Assembly: GCA_937950315.1 (NCBI GenBank) | Contig: CALFDU010000007.1 | Coordinates: 1-64,000 of the forward strand | DNA: 64,000 nucleotides | Source of the DNA: an uncultured Saprospiraceae bacterium | Lineage (GTDB): Bacteria; Bacteroidota; Bacteroidia; Chitinophagales; Saprospiraceae | Direction of reading: 5' to 3' | In this document: positions 36,017 through 47,000 of the stretch, piece by piece | Layout: each line of letters begins with the position of its first letter | How positions within the stretch are numbered: the first letter of the stretch is position 1 | Notes under the pieces: generated by a model | The model's database searches: none | Told to the model about the DNA's origin: nothing | Seen by the model: the letters and a program-made list of their open reading frames with translations, nothing else | Made by a program: the position numbers and the translations under genes

Positions 36017-36408
36017 ACCCAGACGTAATACACATCAGAGTCATTTCTTTTGATTCCTGTAACCTTAAAACCACCTTCTTGTGGTATTTCTTCGATCAAG
36101 TCAAAGGTGCCACATGCTGAACAAAGGCCTGTGAAAATCAGAGAGAAGTGAGCTACTTTTCCATGAGGAATATCTGTCCATTGTGGACAAAAACTAATAT
36201 TGTCTGCATGTACCAATTCGCTCCGGTGGGCAGATCCAACATCATATAAATAAGTAGATGGCCAAATTCTGATCTTAGCACCCAACATATTACGAGCATC
36301 AAACAAGCAATGTACTATGACTTGTTTTTCTTCTTTGGTCAATGCCATAAGTTCAGTCAACAATTGCTTGTCGATCTCAACTTTCGGTTTTGTAATAATC
36401 GTAGACAT
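36013..36408 (-). CDS. conserved-looking hypothetical protein with CxxC
   Basis: 131 residues, no signal peptide or membrane segment. The N-terminal third is helical (LLTELMALTKEEKQVIVHCL); later there is a single Cys (ISFCPQWT) and a CxxC (GLCSACGTFDLIEE), which could bind metal or be redox active. The composition and codon use look like its neighbours. I do not know the family. It is convergent with the PAP2-like gene and codirectional with xylA, from which it is separated by 127 bp. Confidence 0.7.
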   Translation of the reverse strand: MSTIITKPKVEIDKQLLTELMALTKEEKQVIVHCLFDARNMLGAKIRIWPSTYLYDVGSAHRSELVHADNISFCPQWTDIPHGKVAHFSLIFTGLCSACGTFDLIEEIPQEGGFKVTGIKRNDSDVYYVWV

Positions 36409-36535
36409 ATTCTGAGGGATTAATTTATTTGCAAATTAATATCTAAATGTAATTGACATTCTTTTTTAACTAAAATATAGCATCACCTAGGCGACAACTA
36501 CTACAAGAAATACTGAAACAACAATCAACAAGGGA

Positions 36536-37861
36536 TTATAAATACTGATTTATGATCACTTCGTACAATTCTTGTTTGCCGCTAATTTGTTCAATTTTTG
36601 CCTTGTGCCCAAGGCTAGAAAGTTTTTCTAAATTTAATTTTCCTTGTGCAAAAGCTTTTCCGTTTCCTTTTTCAAAACTACTGTACCTAGCCTTGCGTAA
36701 CTTTTTATAATCAGAATTTTTCATGATCTCATCTGCCGTAATCAATGCCCTTGCAAAGGCATCCATTCCTCCGATGTGAGCAATAAAAATATCTTCGAGA
36801 TCAGTAGAGTTTCTTCTTGTCTTGGCATCAAAGTTTATTCCACCACCCTTAAATCCTCCTACATCCAAAAACACCAACATCGCTTCCGTTAGTTCGTATA
36901 AGTCCATCGGGAACTGATCTGTATCCCAACCATTTTGATAATCGCCTCTATTGGCGTCTACAGAACCAAGTGCACCTGCATCACCGGCTACTTGCAATTC
37001 GTGTTGAAAAGTATGCAAGGCAAGTGTAGCATGATTGACTTCAATATTTAATTTAAAATCCTTCAACAAGTCATATTGTCTCAAGAAATTCAAAACAGTT
37101 GCCGCATCAAAATCATATTGATGCTTGGAGGGCTCCATTGGTTTTGGTTCGATAAAAAAGGTGCCTTTGAATCCATTTTTGCGGGCGTAGTCTTTGGCCA
37201 TGTGCAGAAACTGAGCTAGGTTATCTATTTCTTTTTTCATGTTGGTATTCAGGAGAGACATATACCCTTCTCTTCCTCCCCAAAAAACATAGTTTTCACC
37301 TTTAAGCTTCATGGTCATATCAAGGGCATTCTTTACTTGTGCACCTGCATGAGCGACCACATTAAAATCGGGATTGGTGGCTGCGCCATTCATGTATCTT
37401 GGATGGCTAAACAAGTTGGCGGTTCCCCATAGAAGTTTGACTTTGTTCTTTCGCATTTTCTTCGCTACGTAATCGGTCACTTCATCGAGCCTTTTTCGCG
37501 ATTCTTTTAATGTTGCTCCTTCATCGACCATATCCACATCGTGAAAACAGAAATACTCTAAGCCCAGCTTGCTCATAAATTCAAAAGCTGCATCGGCTTT
37601 GTCCTTTGCTCTTTGGATCGGGTCGCTGTGTGCATCCCAAGGAAAAACTTTTGTTCCAGGACCAAATGGATCTCCTCCAGTGTTGCACATCGTATGCCAA
37701 TATGCCATGGCAAACTTGAAATGTTTCCGCATGGTTTTACCTGCTACTTTCTCGTCGGGATTATAATATCTAAAAGCCAAAGGATCTTTCGATCGTTTGC
37801 CTTTGAATTTGATTTTCTTGATTCCTTTGAAGTATTCCTTTTCACCTTTAGCTATGTTCAT
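36536..37861 (-). CDS. xylA: xylose isomerase
   Basis: 441 residues, the length of the long (class II) bacterial enzyme. Active-site motifs are clear: YFCFHDVDMVDEG (catalytic His and Asp), VFWGGREGY, FIEPKPMEPSKHQYDFD (metal Glu and Lys), EVNHATLALHTF and GWDTDQFP. It interconverts D-xylose and D-xylulose in the cytoplasm. No xylulokinase or xylose transporter is next to it in this window. The promoter at 37942-37970 gives a leader of about 75 nt. Confidence 0.97.
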   Translation of the reverse strand: MNIAKGEKEYFKGIKKIKFKGKRSKDPLAFRYYNPDEKVAGKTMRKHFKFAMAYWHTMCNTGGDPFGPGTKVFPWDAHSDPIQRAKDKADAAFEFMSKLGLEYFCFHDVDMVDEGATLKESRKRLDEVTDYVAKKMRKNKVKLLWGTANLFSHPRYMNGAATNPDFNVVAHAGAQVKNALDMTMKLKGENYVFWGGREGYMSLLNTNMKKEIDNLAQFLHMAKDYARKNGFKGTFFIEPKPMEPSKHQYDFDAATVLNFLRQYDLLKDFKLNIEVNHATLALHTFQHELQVAGDAGALGSVDANRGDYQNGWDTDQFPMDLYELTEAMLVFLDVGGFKGGGINFDAKTRRNSTDLEDIFIAHIGGMDAFARALITADEIMKNSDYKKLRKARYSSFEKGNGKAFAQGKLNLEKLSSLGHKAKIEQISGKQELYEVIINQYL

Positions 37862-37941
37862 CTATCTCGTTTTATCATTTTAGAAGGATCGATAAATCCT
37901 ACTTTACTCTAAAATAACAATATGTGTAAAAACTACACCAT

Positions 37942-37970
37942 CAAAGCTATCTGATGTTGATAAAGTCAAA
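37942..37970 (-). promoter_or_regulatory. Bacteroidota-type promoter of xylA
   Basis: On the minus strand: TTTG, a 17-nt spacer, then TAGCTTTG, an exact TAnnTTTG box with spacing inside the 17-23 range. No obvious operator repeat is seen around it. Confidence 0.65.
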
Positions 37971-37979
37971 AAAAATTTG

Positions 37980-38016
37980 AAGAAAAAACAAAATCGCCTA
38001 TCTTATTGGGGATAGG
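37980..38016 (-). terminator. intrinsic terminator of the giant surface-protein gene
   Basis: On the minus strand CCTATC pairs with GATAGG across an 8-nt loop, followed by CGATTTTGTTTTTTC. It starts 10 nt after the TAA at 38026, so the reading frame's end is followed immediately by a normal transcript end. The stem is short (6 bp) but the U-tract is good. Confidence 0.6.
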
Positions 38017-38025
38017 TAATCAACA

Positions 38026-41000
38026 TTAAGGAGATTGTACTACGCAGCCATTGGCATCCAGTATTTGGAAGCAGTAGGTTACTCCACCAAATAAACCAAG
38101 AATTTCTACAGTTCCTAAGTTGGGAACTTCAAGACTTCCCACTGGTGTACCGTCTTCATCTGTCCAAGAGACACTAAACGGACCTGTACCTTCTGAGATG
38201 TCTAGTAAGGCAGATCCTGATCCATCATAACAATAGTCCGCTGTTTCTGGAGTTATGTTTGCTGCGATAGATTCGTTGACTGTGATTGTAACTTCGCTCG
38301 TGTCCTCGCAGCCATAGATGTCTGTGACTACAAGTTGGTAGGTCGTTGTCTCTGTCGGGAATGCCAAAGGCTCAGCCACTGTCGCATCAGACAATGTAGT
38401 TGCAGGACTCCACACAAAATCTCCATCACCGATTCCCATCAATTGAATGGTATCGCCTGCGCAGATTTCTAGATCGATACCAGCATCTGAGTTTCCTTCA
38501 CAAAGACAATCAAGATCAATACGTACATTGTCAATGATCAACTTTTTACTTGATTGATTGTATCCAGATTCAATCGAAAATCGAATCGCAGCATCCGCTG
38601 AGATATAATCTGTGATGTCCAACCAAGGTTTTTGTACCCCAGTCAGAGCACCAATGTTGGAGAATACTGTATTCCAGCTTGTGCCATCGAATACTTCTAC
38701 TACAAATACATCACCTCCTACAAGACTTCCCTCCGTACTATAATCAAAACTAAGTATGGCAGAACTGTGTCCACCGAGATCTACTTGTCTTTCAATCGAT
38801 GGATCCGTATTGTTGGTATTTTGCATATGAAGAGTGCCTTCAGAATCCGATATCATGATGTCTCCGCTGATCGCAGAGTTGTTGTCGCCTGTTTCATCCC
38901 ATCCAAAACTTGACCAATCAAGTGTTCCATCCGAACCAAAATATGAGAAGTTGTTGAACTCATGTAAGTAATAACAATTGGAAGTTTCTTCGCAGGCAAA
39001 AGCATAAACGATTACCTGATCCATCCCAGAACAACCATTGTTATCTGTTACGATAAGATCGTAGGCGCCTCCTTCTGTAACCGTAGGATTTTCATCAGCA
39101 TAGGTAAAGCCATTAGGCCCTGACCAAGCATAAATATAAGGACCAGTGCCTCCAGAAACGTTTGGTGTCAAGATTCCAGATTCATCTGCGCAGAAACTTA
39201 TGTTCATTCCAGCACTTACGTCGATGATATCTTCTTCAATAGTAACAGAACATACCTGCACACAACCGTTGGCATCCGTGATGCTTACAGCGTGAGTGCC
39301 ACCTGAAAGATTGGTTGCTGTCTGGGTTGTTTCGCCATTCTCCCATTGGTAAGTATATGGTTGGACTCCACCGTGTGCAGAAATTGTAGCTGCACCCGGT
39401 GCCGAATCACAGTTAAAGTTTGTCGGTGTGGATGGATTGCATTCTGAACCACTGATAGCCAATAACAATTCATCTTGCGCCTGTCCTTCCAGGCCAACTC
39501 CAGTTACCTCAAAAGTAATGCTTGACAATGGAGTCGAGGCAAAAACAGCGATTGATCCAGCAGCACTTCCTTCAGCGGTTGATGCTGCAGCATCCGCTCC
39601 CATATCATGTTCAACATCATAAGATCTGAAGAAAGCATTGCCACTTACTTCTAGATCTGCAGTTCCAGATAATTTATACAAATCTACGCCAGGAGTAGTA
39701 ATGGTCCATTGACTACTGTTGGATCTTGTTGTTGTGCCATTGGTCGCAAACTCACCCAATTTATCTACATGTAAAACTATATCTGAAATTGCATTATCAA
39801 ATGTAAAAGTAAACGTCATGACTCCTTTATCATCTGTTGCCACATCAATATCGGTCATCGCATCTTCTGGTGCAGTATCCCAATTAGGCGTGATTGTCAG
39901 GGCAGGCGTTCCTGCTGCAGACTCAACAAACCATGTTGGATTGCTATTGGTAATTGATCCGTCAAGCGCAAATGTTGATACCGTTGTATTTGATTCATTG
40001 GTTACCGAAAGAGAGACATTGGTTGTTCCGATGGATGTTGTCCAAGGTCCGTTGTCAACTCCAGACCAAGATACGCTTGTGTTTCGTACACAACTATCTT
40101 GACTACATGTCAAAGGTGGAGGTCCAGGGACATTGAATCCTTGTGTTGAAACGCAACCGGAACCATCTTGTACTTGAAGTGTATAAAATCCTTGTGTCAG
40201 ATTATTGAATACACCAGAACCATTTGTTCCTTCTCCGATCAAGGTATAGGTATATGGTGGCGTACCATTTGCGGAAGCGAGAATACGTCCATTGTCATCG
40301 CCAAAGCATGCTACAGGAACGATATCCGCATCAATCGAAAGAGAAAAATTACTGATGGTTAAGCTATCTGTTGTTGTACAATTATTATCATCCGTAACTA
40401 CCAAAGCATACACACCTTCATCGCTTAACTCAACCGAAATTTGATCAGAAGCAAACCCATTTGGCCCCGACCAACTATACGTAAATGGACTCGTTCCTGC
40501 CTCCACAATTGGGTTAATTGTGCGTGAATCGCCAACACAAAAATCTAAATCAGTTCCCACATCTACCAAAGGAGGTAGTATGTTTTCTATTTCTGTCAAC
40601 TCCATTTGGGAAGGACAATTTTCATTGGCATTTCTAACCCATAGGTCGTATGAGCCAAATGGAAGGTCTGTATAAGTGACATCCCCATCCGTGTCAGCTA
40701 CAGCATCTTGCCAAGTAAATCCACCATCCAATGAAAACTCTATACTATCAATATCCACAACATCGTCAAATGAAATGGTAATCGTTCCATTGTCTAACCC
40801 ACAGAACGCATCCGTGCTACTAATACCCTTAACAATTGGTACAGTCAGTACATATATTTCTGCTGTGATACTATTACTACAACCATTGGCATCAGTTACC
40901 GTGTATGTGATATCATGAGCACCAACTCCAGCAACAGGAGGATAAAAAGTTGATCCTATGACAGAAGTACCTGACCATTCACCTCCGGTAGGAAGCCCAC

Positions 41001-44000
41001 CGAAAAGACCCACTGCCGCTTGATTGACACAGACGGTGTCTATCACCAATTCCAATTCTGTCAACGGAGGTTCAGAAACTTCTATCCATGCAGCTGCTTG
41101 GGCAATACATCCTCCAATATCAGAATATTCATATGTTATTGTGTGTGTACCTGGGCCAGCCGCAACCGGATCAAATATATTACCTGTTACACCAGTTCCT
41201 ACGTAGGTTCCACCTTCAGGTGTGCCTCCAGACAACACATACGGTGAGTCCGTGTCACAAAAATCCTTCTGAGTAAGTTCGATATCAGCAATTGTAGAGA
41301 AGGTTCCTGTTACTAAAATATTGTCAATTCCAACTTCAACTTTTGATCCATTTCCTGCATCGCTGGCTCTCACATATAGATACACTGTTTTTCCTGCATG
41401 TGACGAAAGATCAGCGTTTAATAACGTCCATACAGCATCTCTATCTGTAGGGCTTCCTGTCTCATCTACAAGGGTTTGAAGGACAGAATTGTTACTCGCA
41501 TCACGCAATTCTATAGTTAAGAAATCGGCGGCATCTCCATTGATAAAATGAGAAAAATACCAATACATCTCCAAGGTAACTTCGGTTGCCAAGTTCGGTA
41601 AATCAAAGTTTGATGACCTTGCAGTAGATGGTCCACCATCAAGATCTTGGGTATAATTTGTTGCATTTCCTGTGATCATACTCTGATCTCCTTCTTGCGG
41701 ATTCAATTCCATTACCGTTAAGCCAGATTGTGTATATGGCGATGGTTCACCGATTATGAAATTACCATCTGTTGCGTTGTTTTGGATTGTCCAGAAGTTA
41801 TCACCAATCGTGTTTTCAAAATCGGCAAAGAACAATTGGTTTTTGTATGTACATGCAGCAGAAGTTACATATACTGTCATCTGATCCGTAGACGCACAAC
41901 CAAATTGATCAATAACGGTCAAGGTATACGTTGTGGTCGCGGTTGGATTTGCGGTTGGATTTAATACCGTAGGGTCGTCGAGTCCAGTAGCCGGTGACCA
42001 GATATACGTATTACCATCACCAGAACCTTGATTTTGTGTAGATTCACCTTGGTCAATCGTGGAATCTGGTCCGGCATCGGCGGTGGATCCACTGATGGTA
42101 ATATCAATTGTTGAGGTAAATTCACAACCTTGCTCATTGGTTATCGTCACTGTATATGTCCCCACCATTTCGTCAGCAGCATCATTCAATACTGGGTTTT
42201 GTTCTGTGCTTGTAAATCCATCTGGACCAGTCCAATTCCATGTTACGCCTACAGTACTTTCTTCAGATAAGAAAATAGATTCACCATAACAGAAATGACT
42301 TTGGTTGGCACTTGCTTGCGCAAAATTTGGAACAGCAACCAATAAATCACAGATGGTGATTTCTGCATCGGCTGGTGAATCTCCTACACCATAAAATACA
42401 TCCCAGTCACCATCGCAATCTTCATCGATAATACTAAGGTGCGAATCTTCAGAGAAGATAACACCATCAAATGGATTGGCAGAACCTGATCTTTCAACAA
42501 AAATTGGATTGGTAGGAGAACCAATGTTTTCAAAATACTGTACGGTTGAAATTTGGTTTCCAGAAAACAAATCGAGATCGCCATCACCATCCCAATCAAT
42601 TAAAAATGGAGAAGATTCGTACTGGATCAATCCATTGCCTTCATCTGCACCATCAACCCGTAATCCATTAAATGGATTGGCTCCTCCTGTTCTTGCAACC
42701 AGGTTTGGCGTCATCTCATCTCCTATGTTTTCGTAGTATAGGAACCATCCTAGTTTTCCACCTACTACCGCATCATAATCGTCATCATTGTCTAAATCCG
42801 CCCAATAAATGGTTGGATCAGCGTAACCAATCCAAACACTACCATCTAGAGAACTAAAGTCAAAGCCTGCGATAGGATTGGCGGGGGTTCCACCGGTACC
42901 TGCTTGGGTAAAAATAGGATTTGTTTTAGTTCCAGTATTCCAGAAAAAGAATTTATTAAAAGCTTCGTTACCAACAATGGACATATCCTTGTCACCATCG
43001 TTGTCTAAATCGACAAGTCCGATGGTCATATCTAAAAAGTTTAGATTGGGCATGATGTCTTGGCCAGTTCCTGTCTGATCCGTATACGTTCCATCACCAT
43101 TATTCTCAAAAAAGAAGAGCTGCTCATCACCACCACTCAACATATCTGCATCTCCGTCACAATCAATATCTACTGAGAACGGCTGTGGATCTGAAACCAA
43201 ATTAAAGTTTTCAAATGGACTGCTTGTATCATCACAACCACATCCAGTAGTTATAAATTCTACATTATCAACACCCATACTTCCTCCTGAACTTGAACCC
43301 ATATCGGCAACAAATCTCAACTGAAGGTCTGTGTTTAAGTATGCGAATAAATCAACTATTTGGGTTTCCCAAGTAAAGCCTTGATTTCCAGATTCTGACC
43401 ATATGGTAGTCCAGTTGGTCCCATATTCATTGGTTGCTTGTAGAGATAATGAACCTCCATTAGCTAAATAATAATCAAAAGTAAACTGTGCACATGATTG
43501 ATCCATTAAATCAAAACATGGGCTTCTAAAAATAGCAGTCTGACTGGTTGTATTATCTTCGTCGGCCATCATATACCATGTTCCTTGCGAAGCACTTGGA
43601 CCACCTGCGATTGATCCGTTGTTTCTCAACCAATCGAAATCATCCTGTGTTTCCTGAGACCAAAGTCCTAGACCTGATTCAAAACTTTCTGTGTATGGGT
43701 AATCTCCATCCGTTATCGTACCAGCACAAGTTGTTTCTACAAACACTGTTACTTCATCGGTGTCAGTACATCCAAAAATATCTGTTACCTGAAGTGTATA
43801 AGTTGTTGTAACCGTCGGTGATGCAATAGGATCACTGATGTTTGTATTGTTAAGTCCTGTTGATGGAGACCAGATATAAAATGATCCACCTGCACCTGTC
43901 AGTTGTGTATTGTCGAATGCAGATATGGTTACGTCTGGTCCAGCATCTGCTGTAGGACCATCAATATTTTCAATAACTATTTGTCCTAAATCTGTTTCAC

Positions 44001-47000
44001 AAGTACCGCCTTCATTTCTAACCATCAAGTTGTAAGTACCTGCACTTAAATTAGCATAAGTGATACCGCCAGACGCATCAGAAATAGGTGGTCTCCAGTT
44101 GGTCCCTCCATTAAGACTGAATTGTATCTGAGAAATATTTGCCTGATCTTGAAAAACAAAAGAAACAGAACCTGAACTAAGATTACAATGGTCATCGGTA
44201 TAAGTGAACGTCACAGAAGGTGTAGGATCGACAACGATTTCATCAATTGCTTCTGCCTGACAACCATTACTATCTTGATACGAATATGTAATCGTGTAGC
44301 TTCCAGCTCCGACAGACAAAGGATTAAATACGTTACCTGTTACTCCAATACCCGAATACGTTCCTCCTGCCGGAGTACCGCCTGTCAATGCCACATTCAC
44401 CTCGGTAGCACATAGGTTGTTGTTCTCAATTGATAATGAAGCGGGAGGAACATCATAAACAGTAAGCTCATCTGATAACGCTACTTCGCAGCCATTCGCA
44501 TCAATAAAATTATAGTTAATAGTATGAGTACCTATACCTGCAACCACAGATAAGAAATCACCGTTAAACGGATTGACTCCTGGACCAGAATACAAACCTC
44601 CTAAAGGAGCATTACTTGACAATTCTATATCAAAACCAATACAAACACCATCAACATCTAATGCAAATGGTTCATCGTATGCTGGGAAGACTTCAAAGTC
44701 ATCAGTCGCCGAGTCCGTACAGCCATTGGTGGTTACCGTATATGTGATCGTGTGTACACCCTCGCCAGCAAGACCAATATCAATGGTATTTCCTACCACG
44801 CCAGGACCAGAATAGGTCCCACCAAGTGGCCAACCGCCTGAAAGAATCACTGTATCTTCATCAGGACATGCTTCATCCGACAACAAATCTAAAGTTACAT
44901 CAGGAAGAGGATTAACTGTAATCTGATCAAAAGCTTCATTGGTACAACCGTTGGCATCCGTAAAACTATAGCTAATAGAATGTATTCCTTCACCTGCAGT
45001 ACTTGCGTCAAAATTATTTCCCGATACACCAGGACCTGACCAAACACCCCCTAAAGGAAATCCTCCGCTTAATAACAATGTGTTGTTATCAGCACAATCT
45101 ACATCTTGTCCTAAAGTCAGATCAACAACAGTCTCTTGATACACCGTCAACTCATGGGTTGTTTCTATAGAACAACCATCATTACTCGTAAAACTATATA
45201 CAACATCATGCGTTCCTACTCCAGCCAATGCGGAATCAAAAATTCCACCAACTACACCGGGGCCTGACCATATTCCACCTAAAGGTGAAGCTCCATCAAG
45301 TACAAAAGTTTCTCCAAAACAAAAAGCTGTTTGAGACAATGAAACTGTTACAGTTGGTAATGGATATACTACTATCTGATCTGATGCAAAAATATAACAT
45401 TCAGAAATAGTGAATGTATAATTTATTGTGTGTGTTCCAGGACCCGCAATGCTTGCATCAAATTCATCTCCCACAACACCTGGACCAGTCCATTCTCCAC
45501 CAGCTGGTTCTCCACCAGATAAGCTCAAGATCTCGCCTTCGCAGATTGTTTCTGCTGGTAAAATTAAGGTAGGATTAGGTAGATCAACAACGGATATGAT
45601 ATCTGTAGCTGTGTTTTCACAACCAAATTGATCAATATAAGCGTATACAATTTCATGATCTCCACTACCAGCAATCGTTGCATCAAAGTTTGTCCCCGAT
45701 ACTCCAGGGCCACTAAATGTTCCTCCTGATGGAGACATTCCATCAAGCATATGAACGGTCTCAGTAACACAAGCCAAATCATCTGTTAAATTCAATGTAA
45801 CAGTAGGTAAGTCATGAACGGTAAATGGTTGTGTTGCCGAATCCATACATCCATCTGGACTTGTATAAGTATATGTCACTTCAAAAGTACCTGCACCAGA
45901 ATCAAAAGTATTTAGTGAGTTATCAGAAATACCATTTCCTGAATACGTTCCTCCTGCGGGCAAGCCTCCTGAAAGAATTATATTGTTTTCTCCAAAACAA
46001 GCTTGGTTTATATCTAAATCAATTGTTACTAAAGGAGTCGGGAATACTTCTATTTCATCTGTAATTACGCTGACACACACTCCATCATCATATGTATAAG
46101 TAATGGTATGTACTCCAACACCTGCATCAGCAGGATTGAAATTATTTCCTATAACTCCTGGTCCTGAATACGTTCCACCTGCCGGATTCGCTTCAGAAAG
46201 TGTGATTGCTGATGCTTCTTGGCAAATTTGATTTTCTGTTAATTCAAAAGTAAGCTCTTTTGGGTTTGATACAACGATAATATCTGTTGCTTCTCCAACA
46301 CAACCATTTGAATCTGTGTAACTGTAAGTAATTTCATGAGATCCAACACCAACACTACTTGCATCAAAATTTGTCCCTGTCACGCCTGGGCCACTAAATG
46401 TTCCTCCTGCCGGAGACATGCCATCCAGAGTATGGATCGTTTCTGTTATGCAAGCTTCATCATCTGAAAGATTTAATGCAACAGAAGGTAACGCATGGAC
46501 AGTAAACAACTGCGTAGCAACGCCTGTACATCCATCAGAATTTGTATAAGTATAAGAAAATTCATGCACACCAATTCCAGAATCATAGGTGCTTAATGTA
46601 ATACCTAAAATACCAGGGCCAGAATATGTTCCCCCGCTTGGGAATCCTCCTGAAATCGTAATTTTATCTTCACCATAACACGCTTCAATAACATTTAAAT
46701 CTAAGGTTACTGTAGGTGTAGATAAAACCTCTATTTCATCTGAGATTTCATTAATACAACTTCCGTCATCATACGTATAGATAATTGTATGCAATCCTAC
46801 ACCTGCATCAGAAGGACTAAAAGAATTGGCCGTGACGCCCGGTCCAGAATAATTTCCTCCTGTAGGAGAAGCTTCCGTAAGTGCAAAGGCAGTTTCTTCT
46901 TGGCAAACTATATTATTTGTCAATTCAAAAGTAAGATCTGTTGTATTTGACACAACGATAAAATCTGAATCTTGATTAACACAGCCATTTGTATCAGAAT

